Part shown: in pieces, positions 1 to 5,884 of the stretch | How the letters are laid out: each line of letters begins with the position of its first letter | How positions within the stretch are numbered: position 1 is the first letter of the stretch | NCBI GenBank assembly: GCA_029937205.1 | Contig: JAPYQV010000171.1 | Span: 1-6,413, forward strand | From: Alphaproteobacteria bacterium | Lineage (GTDB): Bacteria; Pseudomonadota; Alphaproteobacteria; UBA828 | DNA: 6,413 nucleotides | Direction of reading: 5' to 3' | Position numbers and translations under genes: made by a program | Notes under the pieces: model-generated | What the model was told of the DNA's origin: nothing | Databases searched by the model: none | What the model saw: only the letters and a program-made list of their open reading frames with translations

Positions 1-61
1 GTCGGCGACTGTCTGAAATCGTCAAACCGCCCGGCGTCAGTTCGAAGGTTTCACCGCTCAT
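1..61 (-). CDS. Unrecognised protein, N-terminal fragment (cut by window edge)
   Basis: Only the first 20 codons are present; the rest lies beyond the left edge. The visible peptide begins MSGETFELTPGGLTISDSRR and I do not recognise a family from it. The start is supported by a GAGGA motif nine bases upstream, inside the end of the cysteine hydrolase gene, and by an ATGA overlap: its ATG (61-59) shares bases with that gene's TGA (60-58). This arrangement suggests translational coupling, so the gene is probably the next member of the transporter/hydrolase operon. No function is proposed. Confidence 0.7.
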   Translation of the reverse strand, partial: MSGETFELTPGGLTISDSRR

Positions 62-861
62 GGCTCACGATCCTCGTTCATTTGAATGTCGGCCAAACCT
101 GACATGACGGCCTTTGAATCTGTGATGAAACCGCCTGTCTCGACATTGTAGAACGTCGCGGCGCTGCAAAAATCGGGCGACGTGGTGCCGGCGCAATCCT
201 CGACCAGCAGGCAATCGTAGCCCAGAAACTGCGCGTCCTTCAGCGTACACATCACGCATTGATCGAGATTGACGCCGCCGAACAGCAGCGTTGTGATCTG
301 CATGTTGCGCAGAATGCTGTCGAGCGGCGTGTCCCAGAAGCCGCTGACGCGGTATTTGTCGACCAGAATGTCCCGCGGATCGACCTCGAGCTCGTCGACA
401 ACGGCCGCCGCCCAGCCGTCCTTCTGCAGCACCGGCGCGCCGCTGCCCGGCAACGGGTCGCCAATGCCGACGCCCTGTCCCGTCGGGTTGAACCCGTACA
501 GCAACGAAGGGCTCAGATTAAGCCGGTCGGGCCGGTTGCCCCAGTTGACCCAGACAATCGGCACATTAGCGCCGCGCAACGCCGGCAACAGGGCGTTAAG
601 GCGTCCGATCGGTGCGCGTGTCGGCGCAATGTCGATGCCCCGCTGGTCCACCCAGCCGTCTTCGGCGCAGAAATCGTTCTGCATGTCGATCGCGACGAAC
701 GCCGAGCGCGCCAGGTCGATGTTCACTCGCTTCGGCCGCGCCGCGACGCTCAGCGGCCGGGGTTCGATGGGCGGTCGGGTGGTGTCGACGTGGTCGTCGG
801 TGATGCACCAATGGTTGGCGCGCGCCGAACCGATGGAAACCATGCCTTGTGTTGAACTCAT
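58..861 (-). CDS. Isochorismatase-family cysteine hydrolase, RutB/biuret-hydrolase-like
   Basis: A 267-residue cytoplasmic amidase of the isochorismatase-like (cysteine hydrolase) superfamily. The expected catalytic triad is visible: Asp59 in AIDMQNDF, Lys169 in VDKYRVSGF, and the nucleophile Cys202 in GVNLDQCVMCTLKDA. The stretch SGFWDTPLDSILR (173-185) and the C-terminal part resemble RutB (ureidoacrylate amidohydrolase) and biuret hydrolases, which cleave ureido C-N bonds; the actual substrate is not determined. The usual ATNxC before the nucleophile reads NLDQC. About 50 residues precede the core strand, a moderately long N-terminus. The ATG at 861 has GGAGG four bases upstream; Met7 lacks any such site, so the longer form is chosen. 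It follows the ureohydrolase after 138 bp and overlaps the next gene by ATGA. Family assignment is firm; substrate is open. Confidence 0.9.
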   Translation of the reverse strand: MSSTQGMVSIGSARANHWCITDDHVDTTRPPIEPRPLSVAARPKRVNIDLARSAFVAIDMQNDFCAEDGWVDQRGIDIAPTRAPIGRLNALLPALRGANVPIVWVNWGNRPDRLNLSPSLLYGFNPTGQGVGIGDPLPGSGAPVLQKDGWAAAVVDELEVDPRDILVDKYRVSGFWDTPLDSILRNMQITTLLFGGVNLDQCVMCTLKDAQFLGYDCLLVEDCAGTTSPDFCSAATFYNVETGGFITDSKAVMSGLADIQMNEDREP

Positions 862-890
862 GACGCCTCCGCATTTTTAGGTATTGCCGC

Positions 891-909
891 CGGCATCGTC
901 GCGATGCCG
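891..909 (-). other. Intercistronic stem-loop before the cysteine hydrolase gene
   Basis: In the 138-bp gap between the ureohydrolase and cysteine hydrolase genes, an 8-bp perfect inverted repeat (CGGCATCG/CGATGCCG) encloses a 3-base loop. No T-run follows it on either strand, so it is not a classical terminator. It lies about 30 bases upstream of the hydrolase start and could stabilise or mark a processing point in the operon mRNA. The rest of the gap shows no clear promoter. The role is inferred; only the repeat is seen. Confidence 0.4.
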
Positions 910-999
910 CGAACCGGGCTTTGAAGATAACTTGCTTTCGGCCACCGGGCCAAACAGGAGGCGGACGAAGTACCGGGCGTTGCGGGTGAACGCGGGTTA

Positions 1000-1989
1000 T
1001 CAGGCTCGCGCTTCGCGGCGCTCGACCCAACCCGGCTGATCGCAGATCTGGCCAAGGAACTCGACAACCGTGTGGGCGCCGAGATAAGCGGTCACGCCGG
1101 TGCCGACATCAAGCTGTGGATTGACCTCGACGAAATCGAAGCCGATGACGTTGGTGTGCGCGGCGATGGCCGCCAGCGTGTCGCGCAGTTCGGCATAGGT
1201 CATGCCGTTCGGCTCGGCCGATACGCAGCCTGGCACAAGGGGCATGTCGAGAACATCGACATCGATGCTGACATAGCAATTCGCACCCTTGGGCGCCGTT
1301 TCGGCGATTGCCTGCGGCCCGCCGGCATGGAACTCCGACATGGTGACGACCTTGTTTCCGTCGGCGAGCGAGTCGTCCATCATGGTCTGCGTGTTTCGCA
1401 GGCTGCGAATTCCCACCTGGGCCAAACCCTCCACGTGGGGCATCGGGCTGATGTGACGAAAGGCGTGGCCATTGGTAAAGCGCAGATCGTGGACGAAGGG
1501 CGCATAGTCGAGATGCGCGTCGAAGTGGATGACATAAAGCTGCTCGGTAAAGGCGCGCACCACGGGATAGGTGATGGCGTGGTCGCCGCCCAGGATGACC
1601 GGCATTGCGCCCCGGTCGAGGATCGCGCGGGTCATCGATGTGATGTTGTCGAACGTACCCTTCACATTGGTTGGCATGCAATCGGCGTCGCCGGTGTCGA
1701 TGATGCGGTCGTTCTCCATCTCGTGGACCAGATAGTTGCGCCGGGTTTCGGGATCGTAGTAGCCGCCGCGGCCGCCGCCGGCAAAGCGCAGTGAATGCTC
1801 ACGCAATGCACGCGGGCCGAAACGAGACCCGGCCATAAAGGGTGAGCCGTCGTCGGTCGGCACGCCCATGATCGCAATATCGGCATCGAGCTTGTCGAGT
1901 TCGGTGCAAATCGGCGCGCGCAGGAAGGTCGGGATGCCCGAATAGGCGGAATCGACCCGGTTGCGGCGTTGTTCGAAGGTCATTGTCAT
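1000..1989 (-). CDS. Ureohydrolase (arginase/agmatinase family), substrate uncertain
   Basis: A 329-residue cytoplasmic enzyme of the arginase/agmatinase/guanidinobutyrase family, which hydrolyses a guanidino group to urea and an amine at a binuclear Mn centre. All six expected metal ligands are visible: His137 in GGDH, Asp157, His159 and Asp161 in FDAHLD, and Asp243 and Asp245 in SIDVDVLD. Glu288 in DFVEVNP matches the conserved late glutamate. Several pocket positions depart from agmatinase: the DHGT motif reads TNGH (172-175), LDP reads LDM (247-249), and the usual PGTGTPE loop reads PGCVSAEP (253-260). The start at 1989 has AAGGAG seven bases upstream; Met3 would lie too far away. It sits 38 bp after the ATPase gene, so the imported compound may carry a guanidino group. 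Databases would probably call it agmatinase (speB-like), but the substitutions make that name unsafe. Confidence 0.9.
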   Translation of the reverse strand: MTMTFEQRRNRVDSAYSGIPTFLRAPICTELDKLDADIAIMGVPTDDGSPFMAGSRFGPRALREHSLRFAGGGRGGYYDPETRRNYLVHEMENDRIIDTGDADCMPTNVKGTFDNITSMTRAILDRGAMPVILGGDHAITYPVVRAFTEQLYVIHFDAHLDYAPFVHDLRFTNGHAFRHISPMPHVEGLAQVGIRSLRNTQTMMDDSLADGNKVVTMSEFHAGGPQAIAETAPKGANCYVSIDVDVLDMPLVPGCVSAEPNGMTYAELRDTLAAIAAHTNVIGFDFVEVNPQLDVGTGVTAYLGAHTVVEFLGQICDQPGWVERREARA

Positions 1990-2027
1990 CGCTTGTCTCC
2001 TTGGTTTGTCTCCGATCGCCGACTGGC

Positions 2028-2807
2028 TTATACGTGTATGAGCATTTCCAGAAACTGCTTAAGACGCTCGCTCTCGGGCGCCCGCAGAACTTGTTGCGGC
2101 GTCCCGTCCTCGACGATCAGCCCGTGGTCCATGAAGATGACGCGGTCGGCAACATTCATGGCGAAGCCGAGTTCGTGCGTGACGATGATCATCGTCATGC
2201 CGCCGGTCGCCAACTCCTGCAAGACGGCGAGGACCTCGCCGACCAGTTCGGGATCTAGGCTCGACGTCGGCTCGTCGAGCAGCATGACAATCGGGTCCAT
2301 CGCCAAGGCGCGCGCAATGGCGACGCGCTGAAGCTGCCCGCCCGAGAGCGCCCCCGGCATTTTATCGACCTGATCGCCAAGGCCGACACGGTTGAGCAGC
2401 GCCAAGGCGATGGACTCGGCCTCGGCACGCGTTCGCTTCAGCACCACGACTTGCGGCCGCACGACGTTTTCCAAAGTGCTCATATGCGGCCACACGTTGA
2501 AATTCTGAAACAACATGCCGACACGGGCGCGCACCGCATTAATTTCGCGTTCAGGACGCGGCCGCGTCCGGCCATCTTGGCCGGTCGTCTCGCCGACCTG
2601 CTCGCCGTCGATGTAGACTTGCCCGGCGTCGGGCGGCAGGAGCCAATTGATGACCCTGAGCAGCGTCGATTTGCCGCAGCCGCTGGGGCCGATGACGCAG
2701 ACGACTTCGCCCTGGCCAACGTCGAGGTCGACGCCTCGGAGTGCATGAATATCGCCGAAGCGCTTCTCGATCCCGCGGACCGAGATAGACCCGCTGCCGG
2801 TACTCAT
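2028..2807 (-). CDS. Polar amino acid type ABC transporter, ATP-binding subunit
   Basis: A 259-residue ATPase that powers import through the two permeases encoded just upstream. Motifs in order: Walker A GPSGCGKST (40-48), Q-loop Gln101 in FQNFNVWPHM, ABC signature LSGGQ (154-158), Walker B ending in LLDEP with Asp178 and Glu179, D-loop SSLD (182-185), and switch His211 in VTHE. Length and sequence fit the HisP/GlnQ/ArtP group. A segment of about 20 residues between the first strands and the Q-loop (72-91, rich in Gly, Arg and Pro) is somewhat longer than in GlnQ, as in HisP. The start overlaps the permease 2 stop as ATGA (2807-2804); no good Shine-Dalgarno is seen, so translation is probably coupled. 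The gene is intact. Confidence 0.95.
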   Translation of the reverse strand: MSTGSGSISVRGIEKRFGDIHALRGVDLDVGQGEVVCVIGPSGCGKSTLLRVINWLLPPDAGQVYIDGEQVGETTGQDGRTRPRPEREINAVRARVGMLFQNFNVWPHMSTLENVVRPQVVVLKRTRAEAESIALALLNRVGLGDQVDKMPGALSGGQLQRVAIARALAMDPIVMLLDEPTSSLDPELVGEVLAVLQELATGGMTMIIVTHELGFAMNVADRVIFMDHGLIVEDGTPQQVLRAPESERLKQFLEMLIHV

Positions 2808-3535
2808 CGCGTCAAGCGGCGAACCGCCTCGAGCGAGGCCATAGCCGCTTCGGACGGCGCCGCGATCGCGGTCTGCTGGGTTTGCCGTTGCTTGAGGTAT
2901 CGCTCGAGCCGGCGTACGCCAAAAGCGATCGTCTCGTTCAGCAGCCAGTAGAGGATCGTGATCATGATGAAGACCTCGAAAGGCCGGAATGTGATGCCTT
3001 GGACGACGAGTGCCGACATCGTCAATTCCTGCACGGTAATGGTCGACAGGATCGCCGACTCCTTGACCGACGACAGCGTCTGATTGGCGATCGGCGGCAA
3101 CACGATGGGCAGCATCTGGGGGAACACCACATGGCGCATCGATTGCATATAGGACATGCCGATGGCACGCGCCGATTCGTCCTGGCCACGCAGGACCGCC
3201 GCGATGCCGGCGCGGATGATCTCGGCGTAGTAGACGCTCGAGTACAGCGCCAGCGCGAGAATGCCGATCAGCACCGCGTCCATCCTCAAGCCGTAAAACG
3301 GCAGCACGTAGTAGAGCAGGAAAACCTGAACCATGAACGGCGTATTGCGGATGACCTCGAGCACGACAACGGCGGGCCCCCGGAAATAGCGCCTCGACGA
3401 TATCCGCCCAAACGCCAACACGACGCCCATCGGCAAACCAAGGAGGATCGCGCAGACGACGATGAATATAGTGAGTTTGAAGCCCTCGAGAATTAGCGGA
3501 CCGTACTCAACGACGATTTGAAAATCGAGGTCCAT
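2804..3535 (-). CDS. Polar amino acid type ABC transporter, permease subunit 2
   Basis: A 243-residue inner-membrane permease of the HisM/GlnP type. Hydrophobic segments lie at about 17-43, 56-80, 86-106, 140-165 and 186-207. The cytoplasmic coupling (EAA) loop is clear: EIIRAG starts at 105, followed by ESARAIG (120-126) and FPQ (138-140), where the second residue of the usual EAA is Ser. A charged and Gln/Ala-rich cytoplasmic tail of about 30 residues (211-243) extends beyond the last membrane segment, longer than in permease 1. The start lies four bases after the permease 1 stop, with only a poor Shine-Dalgarno (GGCGGG), and its stop overlaps the ATPase start. It most likely pairs with permease 1 as a heterodimer. 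Confidence 0.93.
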   Translation of the reverse strand: MDLDFQIVVEYGPLILEGFKLTIFIVVCAILLGLPMGVVLAFGRISSRRYFRGPAVVVLEVIRNTPFMVQVFLLYYVLPFYGLRMDAVLIGILALALYSSVYYAEIIRAGIAAVLRGQDESARAIGMSYMQSMRHVVFPQMLPIVLPPIANQTLSSVKESAILSTITVQELTMSALVVQGITFRPFEVFIMITILYWLLNETIAFGVRRLERYLKQRQTQQTAIAAPSEAAMASLEAVRRLTR

Positions 3536-3539
3536 GGCG

Positions 3540-4199
3540 TTACGCCCGCCGCGGCGCGAAACGCCGCTCGACCAAGACCGATGCCCGGCTGATGATGAAG
3601 CAAATAACGAAGTAGATGGCGAACGCGCCGATCAAGATTTCGACGGGGTGATAATTGCTGCTGAAGATCTGTTGCGAGACGCGCATCAGTTCGACCACCG
3701 TGATCATGGCAAGAAGCGGCGTCGTCTTGACGACCAGGGTGAATTCGTTGACCAGCGGCGGAATACTCGCGATATACGCTTGCGGCAGGATAACCTTGAG
3801 CCAGATCGCGGCAGATGGAAGGCCGAGCGAGCGCGCCGCTTCGAGCTGACCCTTTGGCACCGACGCCAGCCCGCCACGCAGAATCTCCGTCGTGTAGGCC
3901 GCGCTGTTCAGGGTGACCGCTAGGATGCCGGCCGAGAACGCCGGCAAGTCGATGCCGACGAGGGGCAAGACGTAGTATGCGAGGAAGATCTGGATCAGCA
4001 CGGGCGTGCCGCGGATGAAACTAATGTAGACCGCGATTACCGCGTTGATCGGTTTGATTTCGAGGTTGCGCACGACGGTGATAGCGGTCGCGAGCATCAT
4101 GCTCAGCACGAAGCTGAACACCGCGACCTGCACCGTGATCATGGCGCCCTCGAGAAGCCGCGGCAACGCGTCGAGGGTGAACGAAAAATCGAACTTCAT
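3540..4199 (-). CDS. Polar amino acid type ABC transporter, permease subunit 1
   Basis: A 219-residue inner-membrane permease of the HisQ/HisM/GlnP family. Hydrophobic segments lie at about 20-43, 52-80, 86-104, 143-167 and 187-206. The family motif FIRGTPVLIQIFLAYY (61-76) and a canonical EAA loop, EAARSLG (120-126) through LPQ (138-140), are present; this loop docks on the ATPase. The gene follows the binding-protein gene after 79 bp that hold a stem-loop with a T-run, and it precedes permease 2 by four bases. No strong Shine-Dalgarno is seen before the ATG at 4199, and no in-frame alternative start lies between it and the stem-loop. Poor initiation and the upstream terminator would both keep permease levels below that of the binding protein. 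Confidence 0.94.
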   Translation of the reverse strand: MKFDFSFTLDALPRLLEGAMITVQVAVFSFVLSMMLATAITVVRNLEIKPINAVIAVYISFIRGTPVLIQIFLAYYVLPLVGIDLPAFSAGILAVTLNSAAYTTEILRGGLASVPKGQLEAARSLGLPSAAIWLKVILPQAYIASIPPLVNEFTLVVKTTPLLAMITVVELMRVSQQIFSSNYHPVEILIGAFAIYFVICFIISRASVLVERRFAPRRA

Positions 4200-4226
4200 G
4201 CCAGTGGAGCCCCGACGTTACCAATG

Positions 4227-4263
4227 AAAAACGCCGCGGGGCGGTGCACAACGCACCGCCCCG
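4227..4263 (-). terminator. Intra-operon stem-loop with T-run (partial terminator)
   Basis: Read on the minus strand, an 11-bp perfect GC-rich stem (CGGGGCGGTGC/GCACCGCCCCG) with a 5-base loop is followed five bases later by TTTTT. The element lies just past the binding-protein stop codon and before the permease 1 gene. Such intercistronic hairpins are known in ABC importer operons, where they stop part of the transcripts and protect the upstream mRNA, giving more binding protein than membrane subunits. The 5-base gap between stem and T-run suggests incomplete termination. Confidence 0.8.
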
Positions 4264-4278
4264 GTTACGATCGTTGGG

Positions 4279-5145
4279 TCAGAGAGCGCCCTCGGGGAGA
4301 TAGCCCTCGCTGGGGATTTCCATGCGGAATCCGAACCACTTGTCTTGCAGCTTGTAAAGATGACCGTTGTCGCGCATCTCCAGAAGTTTCGAAGAGATGT
4401 AATCGCGCAGATCGGTATCCTCGGGTCGCGTCACCCAGCCCATGTAGGATTTGTCGCCGACCGCGCCGACCAGCGCGAAGACGCCGGGTTGCTGCTTGAC
4501 CACGACGGCGAGGTTCGGAAGGCTCTGAACAACGACGTCGACCTCGCCGTTGGCTAGGGCGAGATAGGATTCCGGGTACGAAGTATACAGCTTGGTATCC
4601 GCGAACCCGGCCATGCCCTTGGCCTTGAGCGTGGCTTCGAACTCTTCCGCGGCGGGCACGCCGGCCGAGGCGAGCTGCGTGCCGACGACCTTGCCCGAAA
4701 TGTCGTCGATCGACTGGATCGAATCGTCGCCGGCGCGCTTCATCGTCCAGGTCGTGCCCTCCGAAATCGGTACAGTGTAGGCATATTTGATTACCCGCTC
4801 GGGCCGTACGCTGACTGTCGTCGCGACGAAGTCGAACTTGCCGGCCAGCAGACCAGGCAAAATACCTTGCCATGGCAGATCGAGCTGCTCGAGTTCGACC
4901 CCGAGATCGTCGATGATGTAAGTCAGAATGTCTTTGCCGTAGCCAACGATCTTGCCGTCTTCGATGAATTCGAAGGGCGGGAAGGCGGCCTCGGTTCCGA
5001 CGGTAACCTTATTGGTCGACCGGATTTTGTCCATCATTTCGCCGGCGGCGGCCGGTACCGTGCCGAGTGCGGCGGTCATGGCAACCACCGCGAGGCCTCG
5101 TGTGAGCCATCTCTCGATCGCCGTTCCTATTGAATGCGTTGTCAT
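4279..5145 (-). CDS. ABC transporter periplasmic solute-binding protein (family 3, amino acid type)
   Basis: A 288-residue periplasmic binding protein of solute-binding family 3 (HisJ/GlnH/FliY type). Residues 1-34 form a signal peptide: Arg residues at 12 and 16, a hydrophobic core at 18-30, and a probable cut after PAAA (31-34). The mature part begins with the ligand-site region VGTEAAFPPFEFIEDGKIVGYG (49-70). Thr110, Ser112 and Arg117 align with HisJ Ser70, Ser72 and Arg77, the ligand-carboxylate site. In the second lobe, NGEVDVVVQS places Ser208 where HisJ has Asp161, which binds the alpha-amino group. This points to a ligand with a carboxylate but no free alpha-amine (inference). GGAGGGAG eight bases before the ATG is the best ribosome site in the operon. 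It is the first gene of the operon. Confidence 0.94.
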   Translation of the reverse strand: MTTHSIGTAIERWLTRGLAVVAMTAALGTVPAAAGEMMDKIRSTNKVTVGTEAAFPPFEFIEDGKIVGYGKDILTYIIDDLGVELEQLDLPWQGILPGLLAGKFDFVATTVSVRPERVIKYAYTVPISEGTTWTMKRAGDDSIQSIDDISGKVVGTQLASAGVPAAEEFEATLKAKGMAGFADTKLYTSYPESYLALANGEVDVVVQSLPNLAVVVKQQPGVFALVGAVGDKSYMGWVTRPEDTDLRDYISSKLLEMRDNGHLYKLQDKWFGFRMEIPSEGYLPEGAL

Positions 5146-5224
5146 TTTGTGTACTCCCTCCGTAAATCGACAGCGTTTGCGGGGCGTTGTAACTTTTGTC
5201 TTCCTGGATAACGAGCGCTGGAAA

Positions 5225-5253
5225 TAAGGACATCACTATCCGCCCAGAGTCAA
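5225..5253 (-). promoter_or_regulatory. Candidate promoter of the transporter operon
   Basis: On the minus strand, TTGACT (5253-5248) matches the -35 consensus at five of six positions. The -10 element is unclear: TCCTTA (5230-5225) stands at 17-bp spacing but matches poorly, while GATAGT (5240-5235) is a better -10 but has no good -35. Initiation here would give a leader of roughly 75 bases before the binding-protein gene. The -35 overlaps an inverted repeat at 5251-5270. Confidence 0.3.
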
Positions 5254-5270
5254 GCTTCAGACACAGCTTG
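5251..5270. promoter_or_regulatory. Inverted repeat CAAGCT-N8-AGCTTG, candidate operator
   Basis: This is a perfect 6-bp inverted repeat with an 8-bp spacer, 20 bp in all and therefore about two helical turns, as expected for a dimeric regulator. It overlaps the candidate -35 of the minus-strand operon. No regulator gene is present in the window, so the binding protein is unknown. Confidence 0.4.
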
Positions 5271-5290
5271 CTGCCGGCCATTGCACCAAA

Positions 5291-5322
5291 CAACGCGTTG
5301 CGAGAGGTGTTACGGCACCTCT
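5291..5322. promoter_or_regulatory. Palindrome CAACGCGTTG and adjacent dyad AGAGGTG-N6-CACCTCT
   Basis: Two symmetric elements are nearly adjacent: a perfect 10-bp palindrome (5291-5300) and a 7-bp inverted repeat with a 6-base spacer (5303-5309 and 5316-5322). A weak plus-strand promoter, TTGCGA (5298-5303) and TAACGT (5322-5327) at 18-bp spacing, would place the second dyad between its -35 and -10, a typical repressor site. No T-run follows, so a terminator is unlikely. The symmetry is seen; the role is inferred. Confidence 0.4.
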
Positions 5323-5359
5323 AACGTTCAAGATTGGCGAACACAGGGAGGCATGACCG

Positions 5360-5812
5360 ATGAGCGACACGAAGTTGGTGCGTGGACGATAGGTGGTGAC
5401 GGGTGGCGGCGCCGACAATGCGGTTCTCAGCGACGCGGCAGTGCGCGTCGAGAGCGGGACCATTGCCGAGGTCGGCGACTGGGCGACGCTACGCGCCGAC
5501 CATCCCGACGCGGCGGTCGTCGGTTCGGAGCATGTCGCGATCATGCCCGGCCTGGTCAACGCACGTCATCACAGCAACGGCGCCTCGTCGATCCAACAGG
5601 GCGTTCAGGACCAACTTTTCGAATCCTGGCTCTTGTCGCTCAGCATGGGGCGCGGTCTCACACCGCGGCTCGCCACCCTGTTGAGCGCCGCGCGGCTAAG
5701 GCCTCGGCGGTCAGTGGCTCAGCCTCAAGCTCGAACGTGGTGGCCATTCCTCCCCGCAACGGTTGTCAATCGGATGTGGTACCGATTGGTTGTTAAGTTT
5801 CGATCAGCATAA
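5360..5812 (+). pseudogene. Broken amidohydrolase (ATZ/TRZ-like metal-dependent hydrolase) remnant
   Basis: A GGGAGG site lies eight bases before an ATG at 5360, and the frame reads MSDTKLVRGR, then TAG (5390-5392), then VVTGGGADNAVLSDAAVRV. This is the typical N-terminus of amidohydrolases of the atrazine chlorohydrolase/guanine deaminase type, interrupted by a stop at codon 11. The frame continues through MPGLVNARHHSNG, where the family normally has a metal-binding HxH; the first His is Arg (codon CGT, 5564-5566). Family-like sequence ends near LLSAARL (5698), about a quarter of the usual 400-450 residues. The following 37 codons to the TAA at 5810-5812 look unrelated, as after a deletion. 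A 139-codon frame from GTG at 5393 remains open but has no ribosome site. It lies divergent from the transporter operon and upstream of the deacylase gene. Confidence 0.82.
5767..5788. promoter_or_regulatory. Inverted repeat CAATCGG-N8-CCGATTG, candidate operator
   Basis: A perfect 7-bp inverted repeat with an 8-base spacer lies about 100 bp before the deacylase start. A weak promoter-like pair follows (TTGGTT at 5786-5791, CATAAC at 5808-5813, 16-bp spacing). The same half-site, CAATC, recurs as a shorter palindrome at 5831-5841. These two sites share a core and may bind the same regulator. Confidence 0.4.
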
Positions 5813-5830
5813 CATTTGGTCGTTTACTTT

Positions 5831-5841
5831 CAATCAGATTG
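5831..5841. promoter_or_regulatory. Palindrome CAATC-A-GATTG, possible second operator
   Basis: An 11-bp palindrome with one central base, 44 bp before the deacylase start. It carries the same CAATC/GATTG halves as the dyad at 5767-5788 but with a different spacer. It is short, so chance occurrence cannot be excluded. Confidence 0.25.
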
Positions 5842-5884
5842 GCATGCATTGTCCCGGCTGCGTCAAAATTCGGAGATCAAAGCC

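Noticed and set aside
259..880. Two long plus-strand open frames over the cysteine hydrolase gene
   Set aside because: Both are antisense to a gene with a complete catalytic triad. They are rich in Arg, Pro and Ala and show no motifs.
891..909. Hairpin as a rho-independent terminator
   Set aside because: No T-run follows on either strand; it is kept only as an intercistronic stem-loop.
1072..1794. Long open frame on the plus strand (240 codons)
   Set aside because: It lies antisense to the ureohydrolase and is rich in Asp, Val, His and Gly, as expected from the complement of a GC-rich gene. No family motif was seen.
2882..3923. Plus-strand open frames across the permease genes
   Set aside because: Their highly charged His/Asp/Arg-rich products are the antisense of hydrophobic permease codons.
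5146..5250. Guanidine or other riboswitch in the leader of the transporter operon
   Set aside because: The likely leader is short, and I could not identify a conserved aptamer core or an associated expression platform before the binding-protein gene.
5390..5392. TAG as a recoded or read-through codon
   Set aside because: No recoding element was recognised, the gene also carries a metal-ligand change and is truncated, and TAG recoding is not expected in this type of bacterium. Decay explains all three lesions.
5393..5812. A genuine short 139-codon protein starting at GTG 5393
   Set aside because: There is no ribosome site before the GTG, the real start signals lie at 5360, and the frame covers only about a quarter of the family length with an unrelated tail.
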